DNA from: Membranipora membranacea
Lineage: Eukaryota > Bryozoa > Gymnolaemata > Cheilostomatida > Membraniporidae
Assembly: GCA_914767715.1 (NCBI GenBank)
Contig: OU612071.1
Span: 308,001-372,000, forward strand
DNA length: 64,000 nt
Reading direction: 5' to 3'
Both the position numbers and the translations under genes were made by a program. Positions within the stretch are counted from its first letter, which is position 1. Each line of letters opens with the position of its first letter. The notes beneath the pieces are model-generated. The model made no database searches. It was not told the DNA's origin and saw nothing but the letters and a program-made list of their open reading frames with translations. This document shows, in pieces, positions 1 through 13,587 of the stretch.

Positions 1-1351
1 TTTCGTATTCCTTACTATCTATTATCTGTCAATCTGACATTTTTGCTTTTTCGGTTCAATGAAAAGTGAAAGGCAAATATAAACCTTCAATTATATAACT
101 CAAAAAGCAAAATTTTTATAGTATTTGAACAGTGATCGGAAACCTTAGTAGTCACTTCGCGCTAACAGGAGAAATGAGAAAGGAGGTGAGATTTTATCTA
201 GGTTGGTTTTGGAGTGCTTATTGGGAAAGTGCAGAGACTCGAAAGTTTTCATTGTCTGAAAATTTGGCCTCTGCTCTGAAGGTTAGTTTATAATAGGGCA
301 AATCTTGGACAACTTTTGAGCAATTTTAGAAAGGTATCCAATTTTTTCAAATGAAAGCTTGTGTTTTTTCTTTCATAAATCAGGGTTGACAAATGAGAAA
401 ATCAAGTAAAGAAAAATAAATTGTAATTTTTTGCAAAAACACCAGAGTTTGCTAAAAACTTTGCGTGAGTAGACAACTATTCAAATAAAAACATTGACAC
501 TTCTACCACTTCCAAAATAAAACTTCTTAGTGCAAACTAACATCAACTGATGACCTGTACTTTCATTGACCTGTCATTAGCTCTCTCTTTCAATCCGGTC
601 TGGAGTATCAGATGAGAGCCATCACGTTGGCTTTGTTTTTATCACAACCAAGGAAAAGAGAACATTTCACATCCATTATAAACCGAAACCAATAGAGAAT
701 AACCGCCGTGGGAGGGAATGTTATATATAGGTTCTTTTGTCCTGATAATAATATTTTTTCTTACCTCAATGATTAACAAGATAACTGGGGGTTCCCTTAT
801 AGGAGGGGGGGGGGGGCGACTAATAAGCTATTTCCTGGTTAACCCCCAATAAGTTAGAAATGAACATTTAAGTAAGTACAGTAAGTTGCTGGAGAACAGC
901 ATGGGCAGGGCAAAAACTTTATAGGAGGAAATTTGGCCTCGATACTTTAGAAAAGGCGGAAAATTTAGCACCAACCACACATGCACCCAAGCCACCTTTC
1001 ACAAACTGAGAAATATTGTAACATAAAGTAGTATTTTAGGGCGGGAGGGTGGGAATTGTGAAAAGACGACTTGTCACTTCAGTTGTCTAGAATGAATGGG
1101 ATGAGAAAACCCGCGAACTGACGAGATAAGTAAATTTGCATAAACTCGCTATAAGGTGCGCCGTGGTACAGGATAATGCTTAAGGTAAGATAAGATAACT
1201 ACAAAATATGAGGCTCAGAGGCCAGATTAAAGCTAGTAAATTTTACGAGTTATAACACAGTACTGTGTTATTAAATAACTGAGCCTTGTCACATTGCTCA
1301 AGAAAAATTGAGTTCTTTAGGAGTAAAAAACTCTGTATATAATTGAATTTA

Positions 1352-1421
1352 AATTTAGCCTCTCTTGCCAAGCTTTGCTGTCCCCCCCCTTAAAAACAAA
1401 GCTTGTCAAGAGAGGCTTATG
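1352..1421. repeat. Short foldback (hairpin) element, AAGCTTTG family
   Basis: The two arms begin AGCCTCTCTTGCCAAGCTTTG and end CAAAGCTTGTCAAGAGAGGCT; they pair around a C-rich loop. The arms match the ends of the elements at 2801-2883 and 31615-32001, so this is a dispersed foldback family. No clear target duplication is visible for this copy. Confidence 0.7.
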
Positions 1422-2800
1422 AAGCCTCAGACAATTTCTCGCATTACATCACATTGTATCACAGACCTGTAGATCTCCAGGGTATGTTTGAAAAGTTCCC
1501 CAAGTGGTAGTGATATGCACAGTGATGCATTTCTCACATTGTATCAAGGCCCTTAAGAGATCCACCAAACTTCAGACATGACACTGACTGGTGTATTTAT
1601 AAATCTCTGCCATCAGAGAAGGGCTTTTATTCTGTGACTAATTCACCCAGGCTCGTATGGGAAGGTATCTCAATATAATCATAATTATTGTGAATAAGAT
1701 CAGCAGTCTGGGTATTCCATATATAAATGTTTGCTCTGATATGATTGGCTGGGAGAGAGAGAGAAAATGCTGGGTCACAGAGAGAATACCTACAATATGC
1801 ACTTTCAGGAAAGTTCCCTGCGACCTGGTGTTGACTATCTCCCTCCAGCCAGCGGATCAGATACAACACATTGGCAAGGTTTCCATCTATCAATAATTAG
1901 CCTTGTCTAAAGGTTGTGGTTAAGATAATTGTCAATTTTGTTTTTATATTTTGTAATATAGATGGTTTTTATTTATACTTATATGCCACATGATTTTTAC
2001 ATAATTTTGTATATTTACAGCTGAACACAATCTCCTCAGAGAAGAACTCCACCATTATATTTCCTATTTCTGTTGATTTTATGAAAATGATGGGCAGAGA
2101 AGAAAAGGTGCACACTGACTGAGAGGATGAGGGTCTCCATTATCAGGTAATCTCTGCCATGTTAGACTTCTGTGCAGGTCCTTCTATGTTGGATTTGGAG
2201 GAGATATATTTGACTGCTTAGGGCAGATATTGCAAAGTCATATCAAGATATAAATTAGGACTTATTATCCTGATGTGAATAATAATGGTACATTTCTAGA
2301 TTTCTCCGATTTTGTAATACACACTAGCCCTTATATGTTACAAGCACATTGATCCCATTGTTATGTCCTGGAGTGAGAACCTCCCAACAAAAGTCACACC
2401 TTTATTCGGTTCCATTCCAGCAATATATGGCGGGTCGTGTAAGACCTGATACGGCTGCTTACACCCCTCAGTCCAGTCACCGGCCGGACCTAATAAAATC
2501 CATACACTAAAATCCTAACACTGAGCAGCCGGTAACTGTGAATTGCTGAACAGGCTGAACTGACTGAACAGCTGAAAAGACTTTCTCAGACTAAAATTAT
2601 TTGTTGTATCCTTTTCTGTGGCTGACTATCACTTCTGAAACACATTCCTCCGAGCCAAATGATTTAATGAGTCGCTAAATTCTTGTTGGCACCTGATATA
2701 ACCAATTTAGAGCAAGCAAATGTAGCGATCAATCTGCCAATTCTAAAATCATCTGGTGGTGTTCAGGAACACAGAAACATTATCCAGCACAACCTTCCAT

Positions 2801-2883
2801 CTAGCTAGTCTTGACAAGCTTTGTTGTCTGGGAGGGAGCCTGGGGTTCCTCCCCAACAAAGCTTGCCAAACAAGACAAGCTAC
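2801..2883. repeat. Short foldback (hairpin) element, AAGCTTTG family
   Basis: Arms TAGTCTTGACAAGCTTTGTT and AACAAAGCTTGCC...AAGACAAGCTA pair around a GGGAGG/CCTCCCC stem. The flanks carry an imperfect direct repeat (CTTCCATC on the left, CTTTCCATC on the right), which suggests a target duplication of about 9 bp like that of the copy at 31615. Confidence 0.65.
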
Positions 2884-4521
2884 TTTCCATCCAGTCACTA
2901 GAGTAATGCAGAGAGATGTTAAGATATACTGGCGAAACCAAACTCAAAGTTTATGAGGAGAATATAAGGGATTGTCCACGCTTGTGCAAAAATAGCTAAT
3001 CATTAAGACAATCAAACAAATAGTAGTCTAAGAAATTCTGCTCAGCTGTTCAGCCTGTTCAGTACTTTACAGTTACCGCTGAGCAGCTTGTCACCATCAA
3101 TGCTAGTTAGAAGATGTAGATCAAGAGTAGACTGTGATGCCAATCCCACCAAATAGCCAAGTGAATGTAAATCTAAACATTAGATAAACTGCCGTATGGA
3201 TCAGTTAAGTCACCCGTTTATATCTTAACCAAATTCTTCTGAGCTTCAGCACCTCTTATCAATAGCAGTGATCTTTTGTAGTATGTTTATTTATGGCTAA
3301 AATTTCTGTGTTAAAAGACTAACAGTTTCTTTATCATTGTCATCCATTTATTATAATTGTTCTCATTTTGATCAGGAGTTTTATTTCACATTCCAATCCA
3401 TCCCATAATGAGCTCTGGATTAACAAGTGCTGGAAAGATCACCACTATTCATCACCAGCACTCATGGCAACCAAGCAGTAATATGTTACTCTCTGGTTTG
3501 GATGAAGGTGTAATGATAAATCTTATGGGACGGTACACATGTAGTAGTATAAAAAATTCTCTCCTGCCGAAATGTATCTAGAAGGGATCTTACAGCAATG
3601 AGGAACATAATTGCCGTTCTCCACAGATTTTTACCTGAGAGACACACTTCATGAAAATAATATATCAGTTGGTTCCAACAGATTCAGATTATTTTTGTTA
3701 TGAGCAGCTATTTAAGTTCTTTATACCACTTTGAATAAAGTGTCATTCCGGTTCATTTAATAACTAGATACAAATAATTTCCTGGTACACAAAGCTTATA
3801 TTACAAACTGAATAATCAATATGAGATATAATAATATATTACAATATAAGAAAATGAATAAGATTATCAATGAGTTAAGAGCTTAAGTTAATTGAATGTC
3901 ATTTATTAGCAATCATCTTTGCACACTGGGAGTGTACAGGCATAACACAAAGCAGTAAATAAAACTTGTAGACAGACAGAAAGGATATAGAATACTTATA
4001 GCATCTTCTTATCACACTGAGCATATAGAATCTATTCTCATTACATACAAATAATATTAGTGAGAGTAAAAGTAAACTATACAATGTATTGAATGTGTCG
4101 TTTAGGAGCAGTTTCCTTATACAGGGATACTATATGAGGTCACAGGGATAATATGAAGTAATCTTATACACTGAATATTGAGATGAGGTCTTTGAAGTGA
4201 CTTCTTCGATTCTCTCACAGAGTAGAACTTCTCTGTTTTACTATATAGCTGTATTGCTCTAAGGTTTTGTTAACGCATCCCTAAAAACATCCGTATAATA
4301 TGTGTGAAACTGGTCTGATTTCTTCTTCATCATATTTAAAAAAGCAGAATTGCCAGTAAATGTAATGCATGTGCTTTAGAGATCGTCTCTTCACAGATAG
4401 TGATAACTACTACTACATCGCATCAGATGATTTTATCTGACTCAGACCTCAATCAATGATATTTATATACTTTTTGAGCTCATGCTAACTTCCCACCTCT
4501 TGCACAGTTGAGCTATGTCTC

Positions 4522-7500
4522 TTATGTAGTCTTGTTTTTATCCTTTTCCACATTCTTGCGCATTAATTCTTGACGCATTGGAAGCAGGGCATCGGCGGGA
4601 TCACCTGTAAACATGAAACCGTCATACTTAATACAGTCAATCTAAGCTCATGTAAAGGAGAAACTTAATTAGGCTATCATTGGGAAACATTACAAGCAAT
4701 AACATGACGTTATTGCATTATGCCAAACACAAAGGCTGGAATTTCGAATAACTGTATTCTCATTCTCATTCTCAAAATTATTCACAAGCCATAAAGGCAG
4801 TGAAAGCTGAGGTTGGTTGTTCCACTCCGGTTTCTATATGCGATTTCCACAGTTGTAATTTTTCAAAATCTAAGCCTTCATTGGTTGCGAAAATCGTGGT
4901 GCAGACAAATCCCATGAAAAAAGGTAGTACAATAAGCTGTCAGCTTACATTTCAACCATACACCTGTTGTTTTCTACGTCGGTGTTTGTTTGTAAATCCA
5001 GTAAAGTACTATGAGTAATATTGTTTTACAGGTTTGTCACATACTTACCTTTACTGCTGTGCTGACTGATATAGTGAGCTAACCTCCTCTTCTCCTCAGT
5101 GAGACGTTCCTCTATCTCTCTTGCTCTTTTCTCTAAAGCCTTTGCTTGTTCATCTTGTCCGAGAGCTCCCAGAATGATTCCTCTTTCTCTAAGAAAAGCA
5201 GCATACTCCTCATTACATGCCGCTTTCCCGTAAGCCTCCTCCATATATCCTTCTGCTTCTCCAAGTATATCGTCCACCTTGGTAAATTCTCCATTCTCTT
5301 TCTCTACTCCAGCAATAGCCACAAGAACTCGGGCACCATTCAAATTTGAATAATTCTCACGGTATACATCTAAAGAAGCTGAATAATGCTTGAGTGTTAT
5401 CCCCATATCCTCACCCCTGCTCTTTGCCAGATCACCTTGTGTCTTCTCTAGTCTCCCATAGTCGATGTGAGTCGGCTGATTTGGGTGAGCTTTGTCAAGC
5501 GTCCTCTTGGCTGCATGATACCACTGATCATTACCTTTTGGTTCTCTAATATCCTCTGATGTCTCAACGTCACCGTCAAACAGGATACTGTCTAACAGTT
5601 TATCCTCTGGTAGCTGCTCTAGTTCTGGATCTGGCTGGCCGCTGACGCACAGCTCTCCTCGAGTCAGCATGATGTCACACATGAGATCTCTCACTCGCCC
5701 ATCAGCTGGTAAAAACTTTGTGCTGATGTCAGAAGCTGTGGCAAGATACTTTTCACGTTTGAATATTCTTCCAAGATCTGTGAGGATTGCAACTTTTGTA
5801 TTGCCATCAATTTTCTTGTCGACAACCATTTTCAGGCCTAATGATCGCGACTTCGTGAAGTAGAGCTTGGAAACATCTTTCCTGCCACATCGATCAAGAA
5901 TTTCCCCAATAATAAAGACGCAGTGTGCCATTTCTCTAGTAGGATTGTTTACATAGTCAAGTTTGTCATCAAAACTCATCTCATCAAATCCTGCAATCAA
6001 ACTGTCATCTTTGCTCTTCCCATCTGATGCTGTATAAATGATGAACTCCTTCAACACTTTGACCAGCATCTGTAGAGTTGCCGATCTGTTCGGATACAGC
6101 AGCATAAGAAGTTTGGCCGATTCAAACTGAATAAGAGCTCGTTCTTTCTTTTCTTCTGGTGACTCATTGCCAGTCAGACTGTTCTCTGCTAACTCATACA
6201 TTCTCATCGCCTCACTCAGATTCCCCATCCCTTCATAACACTTTCCTATACCTCTGTAGACTTCAGTTAGTTTCACCTCATGCTTCTTCATCTTCAGTTT
6301 GTCATCACGTACTTGTTGATACAGCTCCAGGGCCTGTTTGTAGTTCTTTAACTGGAGATGAGAATGTGCCAGAATGTAGCAAACATACGGATCATCAGTA
6401 GCTGTACCAGATCGAACGACTGCGTCCCATTGGCCGGAATAGAAGTGTGCAAGAGAAGAGCTATCAGGATGTTTATTGACATCTGTCTGAGTTAGCTGCT
6501 TTATATCTTCTGCTGTTGAGAGGTTGCTCAGAGTAGAAAAGTGGGACTGCATATCTAGGATACTTTCGCTTAGGATGTGAAATTCCTCTGTCGCCATTCT
6601 CCAGAGTTTACGACCAGTAAACACAAGTCTCTTCCCCACTTCGTCTCCAGTGGGTACGACATCCCATCCATTTTCTCTTTCCTCAGAATTATCTGCGGTA
6701 AACTCATCATTCTTAGAATCCATGAATATGTAGCATCTAAGTCGTGAATATGATGCGTAACCGAGGAGAAACTGCAGTGAGGTGTTGAAAGACTTTTTGG
6801 ACTCAAAGAGTGACTTTTTCCAGCTCTCTAATACCTGCCAAGAGTCCCGTTTGGAAGAACATCTGATGATTGCAGCATCTAGCAGGACAAGTGAGGGGAA
6901 TCTATATAGCAAAGTTTTGGCATTCAATGTGAACCCGTTCAAATAATCATCAAACCCGGGCTGAAATTTGTACCGTTTTATATCACTGAGCAGCATCTGT
7001 AGGCTCACACTCAGTCTGTCAGAGTTCATTTTCTTGTCTATGGACTTTCTCTCAGCCTCAAAGTTTTTGAGCAGAGATTCTTTTTCTACATGCGAGTATA
7101 TAAGAGAGGTGAATCTCAGCATAGCAGTTATATCACCTTTTATAGCCTCTTCAGGGTCTGGGTGTTTGAAAGTTTCCTTATATACTTTACTGAGTGCGCT
7201 TGGAGTAGTAAGAAACTGATTGGGATGCTCAGGATTTCCTGTCGGGACATTCCCTGATGTCTTAGTTATCCCATCGATTTGGTAGCCATGATCTCTTCCG
7301 TCCACATACCATCCTGACAGTTCCTCAATCGCCAGTGAGCTCAGCTTTGTTTCCCTGAGAGCACCTATATAGAAATATGTCACGACTGCAAGCCGCTCAA
7401 AATACTCAGTATGATTGCCTTCCTTAACCAGAAATAGGTATTCTATATCAGAATAAGGTGTAGCCTCCCCTCTACCTAGTGAGCCTATCCCAACCACAGA

Positions 7501-10500
7501 GAATGTACATGGAGGCTGACTCTTAATACTCTCCAGAGACTTCTCAACAACTAGAGCAGCAAACTCCTCCATCTTCTTATTAGAATCTTTAACAGTTTGT
7601 TGGACCTCTTGGTGATTCCGTTTGGTTCCGATCTTGCTATCTAGTTTCGTGATCCGAGATTTTAGTTCATTCCTAATTGAGCGTAGCCTATCATGGAGCA
7701 GACCAACATTCTGATAAAAAGTCTCAGCACTGATGTTACGGTCTGTGTCAAGATACATCATAAGCACCTTCCAGGCTCTCTGGTTCCATGAACCATCAGG
7801 TGATAAACTGAATGTCACTGCAGCTGAGTTGTATAGAGTGAAAGCCTGAAACAATCAAATTATAGTCATATATATATAAATAACTGTGTAATGAGAGTGA
7901 CTTAATTGTGATTCGCCTAACTTGGGTAGATATTTTAAAAATACCATGAGTACTATGCATTTATAAACACCGTTTTCAAGTACCTTATAAGGGTCAAGAT
8001 AGGTGCAATGATTCCTTAGTATTTAATCATCATACCTGAATTTAGTAGGCCTACCTATAGCCTACAGATTATTCATTTATTTTGAATAAAGTGCTCACCT
8101 TGAGAGCATCTTGCCACTCTCCTTTTGATACAAACTTAACCTTATAGAACTCAGCAAGATCATTCAGATGTGGCTTCTGTGACTCGAGATCTTTAATGCC
8201 TCTCTTCATGTAAGATTTCTGAAATGACTTCTTAATCTGATCGCTCATCTTTAAATATTAGAGGTCAAAAATTTACTTTCAAACAATAACTGTTGGCTGT
8301 TAACTTTTAGAAAAGTGCAATAAATATAAATGTACAGAGTAATGATTACCATTTTGTCATTGCATTGTGGAAAAGGGAGAGGGATGAGGAGAAGAATCAT
8401 GCTTACCGCTCTCATCAGAGGTGGTGATATGTTTGCTACAAGAGCCTCTACTGCTGCATGCTGTTCACTTCTTACAGATATCAGCTTCAGCTGCTGCTCT
8501 GGTGTTAGATTATCTAATAAAGCCCTCACTGTGTCTGTGTGACCTCCCTCTGATGCCCTGTATAAAGCTGTCCAACCATCCTCATCCTCTATAGAGATGA
8601 GCTTCAGCTGCTGTTCTTGTGTTAGATTATCTAAAAGAGCCTTCACTGTGTCTGTGTGACCTTTCCATGATGCCCTGTATAAAGCTGTCCAACCATCCTT
8701 ATCCTCTATAGAGATGAGCTTCAGCTGCTGTTCTGGTGTTAGATTATCTAATAAAGCCCTCACTGTGTCTGTGTGACCTCCCTCTGATGCATTGTGTAAA
8801 GCTGTCCCATCATATTTAGTCTTATTAGAGATGAGCTGTAGCTGCTGCTCTGGTGTTAGATTATCTAATAAAGCCTTCACTGTGTCTGTGTGACCTCCCC
8901 ATGATGCCAAGTGTAAAGCTGTCCTACCATCCGTATCCTCTATAGAGATGAGCTGCAGCTGCTGCTCTGGTGTTAGATTATCTAATAAAGCCTTCACTGT
9001 GTCTGTGTGACCTCCCCATGATGCCAAGTGTAAAGCTGTCCAACCATCCTTATCCTCTATAGAGATGAGCTTCAGCTGCTGTTCTGGTGTTAGATTATCT
9101 AATAAAGCCCTCACTGTGTCTGTGTGACCTCCCTCTGATGCATTGTGTAAAGCTGTCCCATCATATTTAGTCTTATTAGAGATGAGCTGTAGCTGCTGCT
9201 CTGGTGTTAGATTATCTAATAAAGCCTTCACTGTGTCTGTGTGACCTCCCCATGATGCCAAGTGTAAAGCTGTCCTACCATCCGTATCCTCTATAGAGAT
9301 GAGCTGCAGCTGCTGCTCTGGTGTTAGATTATCTAATAAAGCCTTCACTGTGTCTGTGTGACCTCCCCATGATGCCAAGTGTAAAGCTGTCCAACCATCC
9401 TCATCCTCTATAGAGATGAGCTTCAGCTGCTGTTCTGGTGTTAGATTATCTAAAAGAGCCTTCACTGTGTCTGTGTGACCTTCGAGTGATGCCCTGTATA
9501 AAGCTGTCCAACCATCCTTATCCTCTATAGAGATGAGCTTCAGCTGCTGTTCTGGTGATAGATTATCTAAAAGAGCCTTCACTGTGTCTGTGTGACCTTT
9601 CCATGATGTCCTGTATAAAGCTGTCCAACCATCCTTATCCTCTATAGAGATGAGCTTCAGCTGCTGTTCTGGTGTTAGATTATCTAAAAGAGCCTTCACT
9701 GTGTCTGTGTGACCTTTCCTTGATGCCCTGTATAAAGCTGTACAACCATCCTTATCCTCTATAGAGATGAGCTTCAGCTGCTGTTCTGGTGTTAGATTAT
9801 CTAATAGAGCCTTCACTGTGTCTGTGTGACCTTCCTCTGATGCCCTGTATAAAGCTGTCCTACCATACTTATTCTTTATAGAGATGAGCTTCAGCTGCTG
9901 TTCTGGTGTTTGATTATCTAATAGAGCCTTCACTATGTTTGTGTGACCTTCATATGATGCCCCGTATAAAGCTGTCCTACCATACTTATTCTTTATAGAG
10001 ATGAGCTTCAGCTGCTGTTCTGGTGTTAGATTATCTAAAAGAGCCTTCACTGTGTCTGTGTGACCTTCGAGTGATGCCCTGTATAAAGCTGTCCAACCAT
10101 CCTTATCCTCTATAGAGATGAGCTTCAGCTGCTGTTCTGGTGTTTGATTATCTAATAGAGCCTTCACTATGTTTGTGTGACCTTCATATGATGCCCCGTA
10201 TAAAGCTGTCCTACCATACTTATTCTTTATAGAGATGAGCTTCAGCTGCTGTTCTGGTGTTAGATTATCTAAAAGAGCCTTCACTGTGTCTGTGTGACCT
10301 TCGAGTGATGCCCTGTATAAAGCTGTCCAACCATCCTTATCCTCTATAGAGATGAGCTTCAGCTGCTGTTCTGGTGATAGATTATCTAAAAGAGCCTTCA
10401 CTGTGTCTGTGTGACCTTTCCATGATGTCCTGTATAAAGCTGTCCAACCATCCTTATCCTCTATAGAGATGAGCTTCAGCTGCTGTTCTGGTGTTAGATT

Positions 10501-12450
10501 ATCTAAAAGAGCCTTCACTGTGTCTGTGTGACCTTTCCTTGATGCCCTGTATAAAGCTGTACAACCATCCTTATCCTCTATAGAGATGAGCTTCAGCTGC
10601 TGTTCTGGTGTTAGATTATCTAATAGAGCCTTCACTGTGTCTGTGTGACCTTCCTCTGATGCCCTGTATAAAGCTGTCCTACCATACTTATTCTTTATAG
10701 AGATGAGCTGCAGCTGCTGCTCTGGTGGTAGAGTATCTAATAAAGCCCTCACTGTGTCTGTGTGACCTTCGAGTGATGCCCTGTATAAAGCTGTCCAACC
10801 ATCCTTATCCTCTATAGAGATGAGCTTCAGCTGCTGTTCTGGTGTTAGATTATCTAAAAGAGCCTTCACTGTGTCTGTGTGACCTTCGAGTGATGCCCTG
10901 TATAAAGCTGTCCAACCATCCTTATCCTCTATAGAGATGAGCTTCAGCTGCTGTTCTGGTGATAGATTATCTAAAAGAGCCTTCACTGTGTCTGTGTGAC
11001 CTTTCCATGATGTCCTGTATAAAGCTGTCTCACCATCCCTGTCCTCTATAGAGATGAGCTGCAGCTGCTGTTCTGGTGTTAGATTATCTAATAAAGCCTT
11101 CACTGTGTCTGTGTGACCTTCCTCTGATGCCCTGTATAAAGCTGTCCTACCATACTTATTCTTTATAGAGATGAGCTGCAGCTGCTGCTCTGGTGGTAGA
11201 GTATCTAATAAAGCCCTCACTGTGTCTGTGTGACCTTCCAATGATGCCCTGTATAAAGCTGTCTCACCATCCCTGTCCTCTATAGAGATGAGCTGCAGCT
11301 GCTGTTCTGGTGGTAGAGTATCTAATAAAGCCTTCACTGTGTCTGTGTGACCTTCGAGTGATGCCCTGTATAAAGCTGTCCAACCATCCTTATCCTCTAT
11401 AGAGATGAGCTTCAGCTGCTGTTCTGGTGTTAGATTATCTAATAGAGCCTTCACTATGTTTGTGTGACCTTCATATGATGCCCCGTATAAAGCTGTCCTA
11501 CCATACTTATTCTTTATAGCGATGAGCTGCAGCTGCTGTTCTGGTGTTAGATTATCTAATAAAGCCCTCACTGTGTCTGTGTGACCTTCCAATGATGCCC
11601 TGTATAAAGCTGTCTCACCATCCCTGTCCTCTATAGAGATGAGCTGCAGCTGCTGTTCTGGTGGTAGATTATCTAATAAAGCCCTCACTGTGTCTGTGTG
11701 ACCTTCCAATGATGCCCTGTATAAAGCTGTCTCACCATCCCTGTCCTCTATAGAGATGAGCTGCAGCTGCTGTTCTGGTGGTAAAGTATCTAATAAAGCC
11801 TTCACTGTGTCTGTGTGACCTTCGAGTGATGCCCTGTATAAAGCTGTCCAACCATCCTTATCCTCTATAGAGATGAGCTGCAGCTGCTGTTCTGGTGGTA
11901 GAGTATCTAATAAAGCCCTCACTGTGTCTGTGTGACCTTCCAATGATGCCCTGTATAAAGCTGTATCACCATCCCTGTCCTCTATAGAGATGAGCTGCAG
12001 CTGCTGTTCTGGTGGTAAAGTATCTAATAAAGCCTTCACTGTGTCTGTGTGACCTTCGAGTGATGCCCTGTATAAAGCTGTCCAACCATCCTTATCCTCT
12101 ATAGAGATGAGCTGCAGCTGCTGTTCTGGTGGTAGAGTATCTAATAAAGCCTTCACTGTGTCTGTGTGACCTTCGAGTGATGCCCTGTATAAAGCTGTCC
12201 TACCATACTTATCCTCTATAGAGATGAGCTTCAGCTGCTGTTCTGGTGGTAGAGTATCTAATAAAGCCCTCACTGTTTCTGTGTGACCTCGCTCTGATGC
12301 CCCGTATAAAGCTGTCCCATCATATTTAGTCTTATTAGAGATGAGCTGCAGCTGCTGATCTGGTGTTAGAGTATCTAATATAGCTTTCACTGTGTCTGTG
12401 AGACCTTTCTGTGATGCAAGTAATAAAGACTCTGATAAGCCAAGCTCCAT
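4522..12450 (-). CDS. Ankyrin-repeat / nucleotidyltransferase / TPR protein (4 exons)
   Basis: Predicted spliced exons are 12450-8407, 8248-8099, 7845-5049 and 4604-4522, joined in phases 0, 0 and 1; all introns are GT-AG (donors GTAAGC, GTGAGC, GTAAGT). The product is about 2357 residues. Residues 1-28 are a leader that resembles a repeat end, 29-1315 are 33 ankyrin-type units of 39 residues, and 1316-1398 are a linker that includes exon 2. A nucleotidyltransferase domain follows, with the motif GIGSLGRGEATPYSDIE near 1517-1533 (GS plus S-D-x-E metal-binding pattern) and a possible third acidic residue in YQID near 1586. A helical TPR-like region lies at about 1890-1965, and the end is lysine-rich. 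No signal peptide or membrane segment is seen, so it is probably intracellular. The motif matches the DUF294/PII-uridylyltransferase type; its substrate is unknown. The start is the first ATG of the long frame; a 5' UTR exon may exist. The paralogue at 46886-53971 supports the same exon structure. Confidence 0.85.
8506..12366 (-). repeat. Coding tandem array: 33 x 117-bp ankyrin units
   Basis: Exactly 33 units of 39 codons lie head to tail with no indels (3861 bp). The consensus unit runs from TPEQQLQLISIEDKDG through WTALYRASLEGHTDTVKA to LLDNL; the core TAL-x6-GHTDTVKALLDNL is ankyrin-like, with six extra residues over the usual 33. Variation is concentrated in the IEDKDGW and RASLEG stretches. 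Blocks of several units recur as groups: units 27-29 equal 30-32, and units 17-19 equal 24-26. This indicates recent unequal exchange or conversion. The array is one uninterrupted exon. Confidence 0.95.
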
Positions 12451-13410
12451 TATTCTGCTCCGTCAAGTAGGTGGTTCTTATGTCTGATACCTAAATAACA
12501 TAAATTTCAATGATTATAATGAGCAGCATTCAAGAGTAAATATCAGTGCAGATTTCAAAGGTTCATCTACAGATGGTTGTTTTGAGTTGATCTGTGGAGT
12601 TCTCTTGTCATAATTCAGTGCCAGAAAGGAGGGAGAGAAGTTTTATATAAATCACAATCCAGTCATCCACACAAACCTTGATTTTGGATTGCGACTCAAT
12701 ACCAACTCCTGTTACTACACTATTCAGTCTTATTACGTTACATACAATTAGGTCCTTACTGTATATTGCGGCATTTCACAAATCTATGGATGGAATTTGT
12801 TTATGACTGAGAAGAATTTTCCAAGATGAATGTGGCAAAGTTACATTGTTGTTGAAACTAAGGGTTTTAGAATAACTGATACAACTAAACTCAATACAAT
12901 CAATAGAACAGGCTCACCTCAAATCACTGTTACAAATGTCTGAGATCTCATCAGTACAGAGCTATCAGTGGATTGTCCTCTCTACTAGCCACCAGCCTTT
13001 TGGTTGACTCTACAAGTAATATAATTCTCATATGAGCAATCTAGCTGTCTTCATGAGTATACATATTGCACAGTAAACAGTCATAAGTAGAGTCGCACTC
13101 CCATTCTTGCCTTCTTCGTTTTTTCTTTGCTTTTTAGGTTTGGTCTACTTTTGTTGTTGGTTTTTGATGTTTTTGTCTGGATCCATAATATGTAATAATA
13201 ATATATAAATATGTAGTTGGTACAAAGGTATTATATGATTCCTCGGTACGAAATATGATAGTAGTCTGTTTGCCGCTACGTGACTGACAGGTTTCTGGCT
13301 ACTTCACGTTATTTATACCTTTGTATTCCAGCAGCATGTAAAAATGGGAGTTGCCTTCATTTATGTGTGGTGGGGCAACTCCAAAGTAATACATGATGCC
13401 TTTTAGAATC
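12451..13410. promoter_or_regulatory. Upstream flank shared with the paralogous locus; probable 5' region
   Basis: This sequence is collinear with 53972-54039 plus 62399-63318 once the 8.36-kb transposon is removed, so it was duplicated together with the gene. Part of it (about 12870-13410) also recurs inverted at about 33108-33690, so the distal part is a dispersed repeat. It contains the inverted pair GTAGTTGGTACAAAGGTAT and ATACCTTTGTATTCCA. It should contain the promoter, but no TATA or initiator site can be singled out. Confidence 0.5.
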
Positions 13411-13587
13411 AGGGAGGGTGGGAGAGGTGGAGCTTGCGTCCAACAAAATTGACCAATCAGAGCTCAGTATTTGCTCTCAATCCATACTTGCCAACCTGTA
13501 CGCATAAAGCGTTTATGTGCGCTTATTTGACACTAATTGAGTTTTAAACGCAAAACGCTAGCTGAACGCATGGAAGTGCGACAACTT

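Larger units (their letters stand above)
1..4521. other. Non-coding stretch upstream of (3' to) the minus-strand gene
   Basis: No exon chain or family motif could be supported here. The few open frames are under 90 codons, overlap on both strands and lack recognisable domains. The stretch contains a 12-14 base G run near 805-817, two foldback elements (listed separately) and AT-rich sequence. The part next to 4522 should hold the 3' UTR of the ankyrin-nucleotidyltransferase gene; I did not identify its poly(A) site with confidence. Confidence 0.6.

Noticed and set aside
1627-1896. Overlapping frames of 79-88 codons on both strands
   Set aside because: No domain, no splice context and open on both strands; consistent with chance.
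8330-8542. Plus-strand frame opposite the end of the ankyrin exon
   Set aside because: Antisense shadow of a well-supported spliced gene, with no motif of its own.
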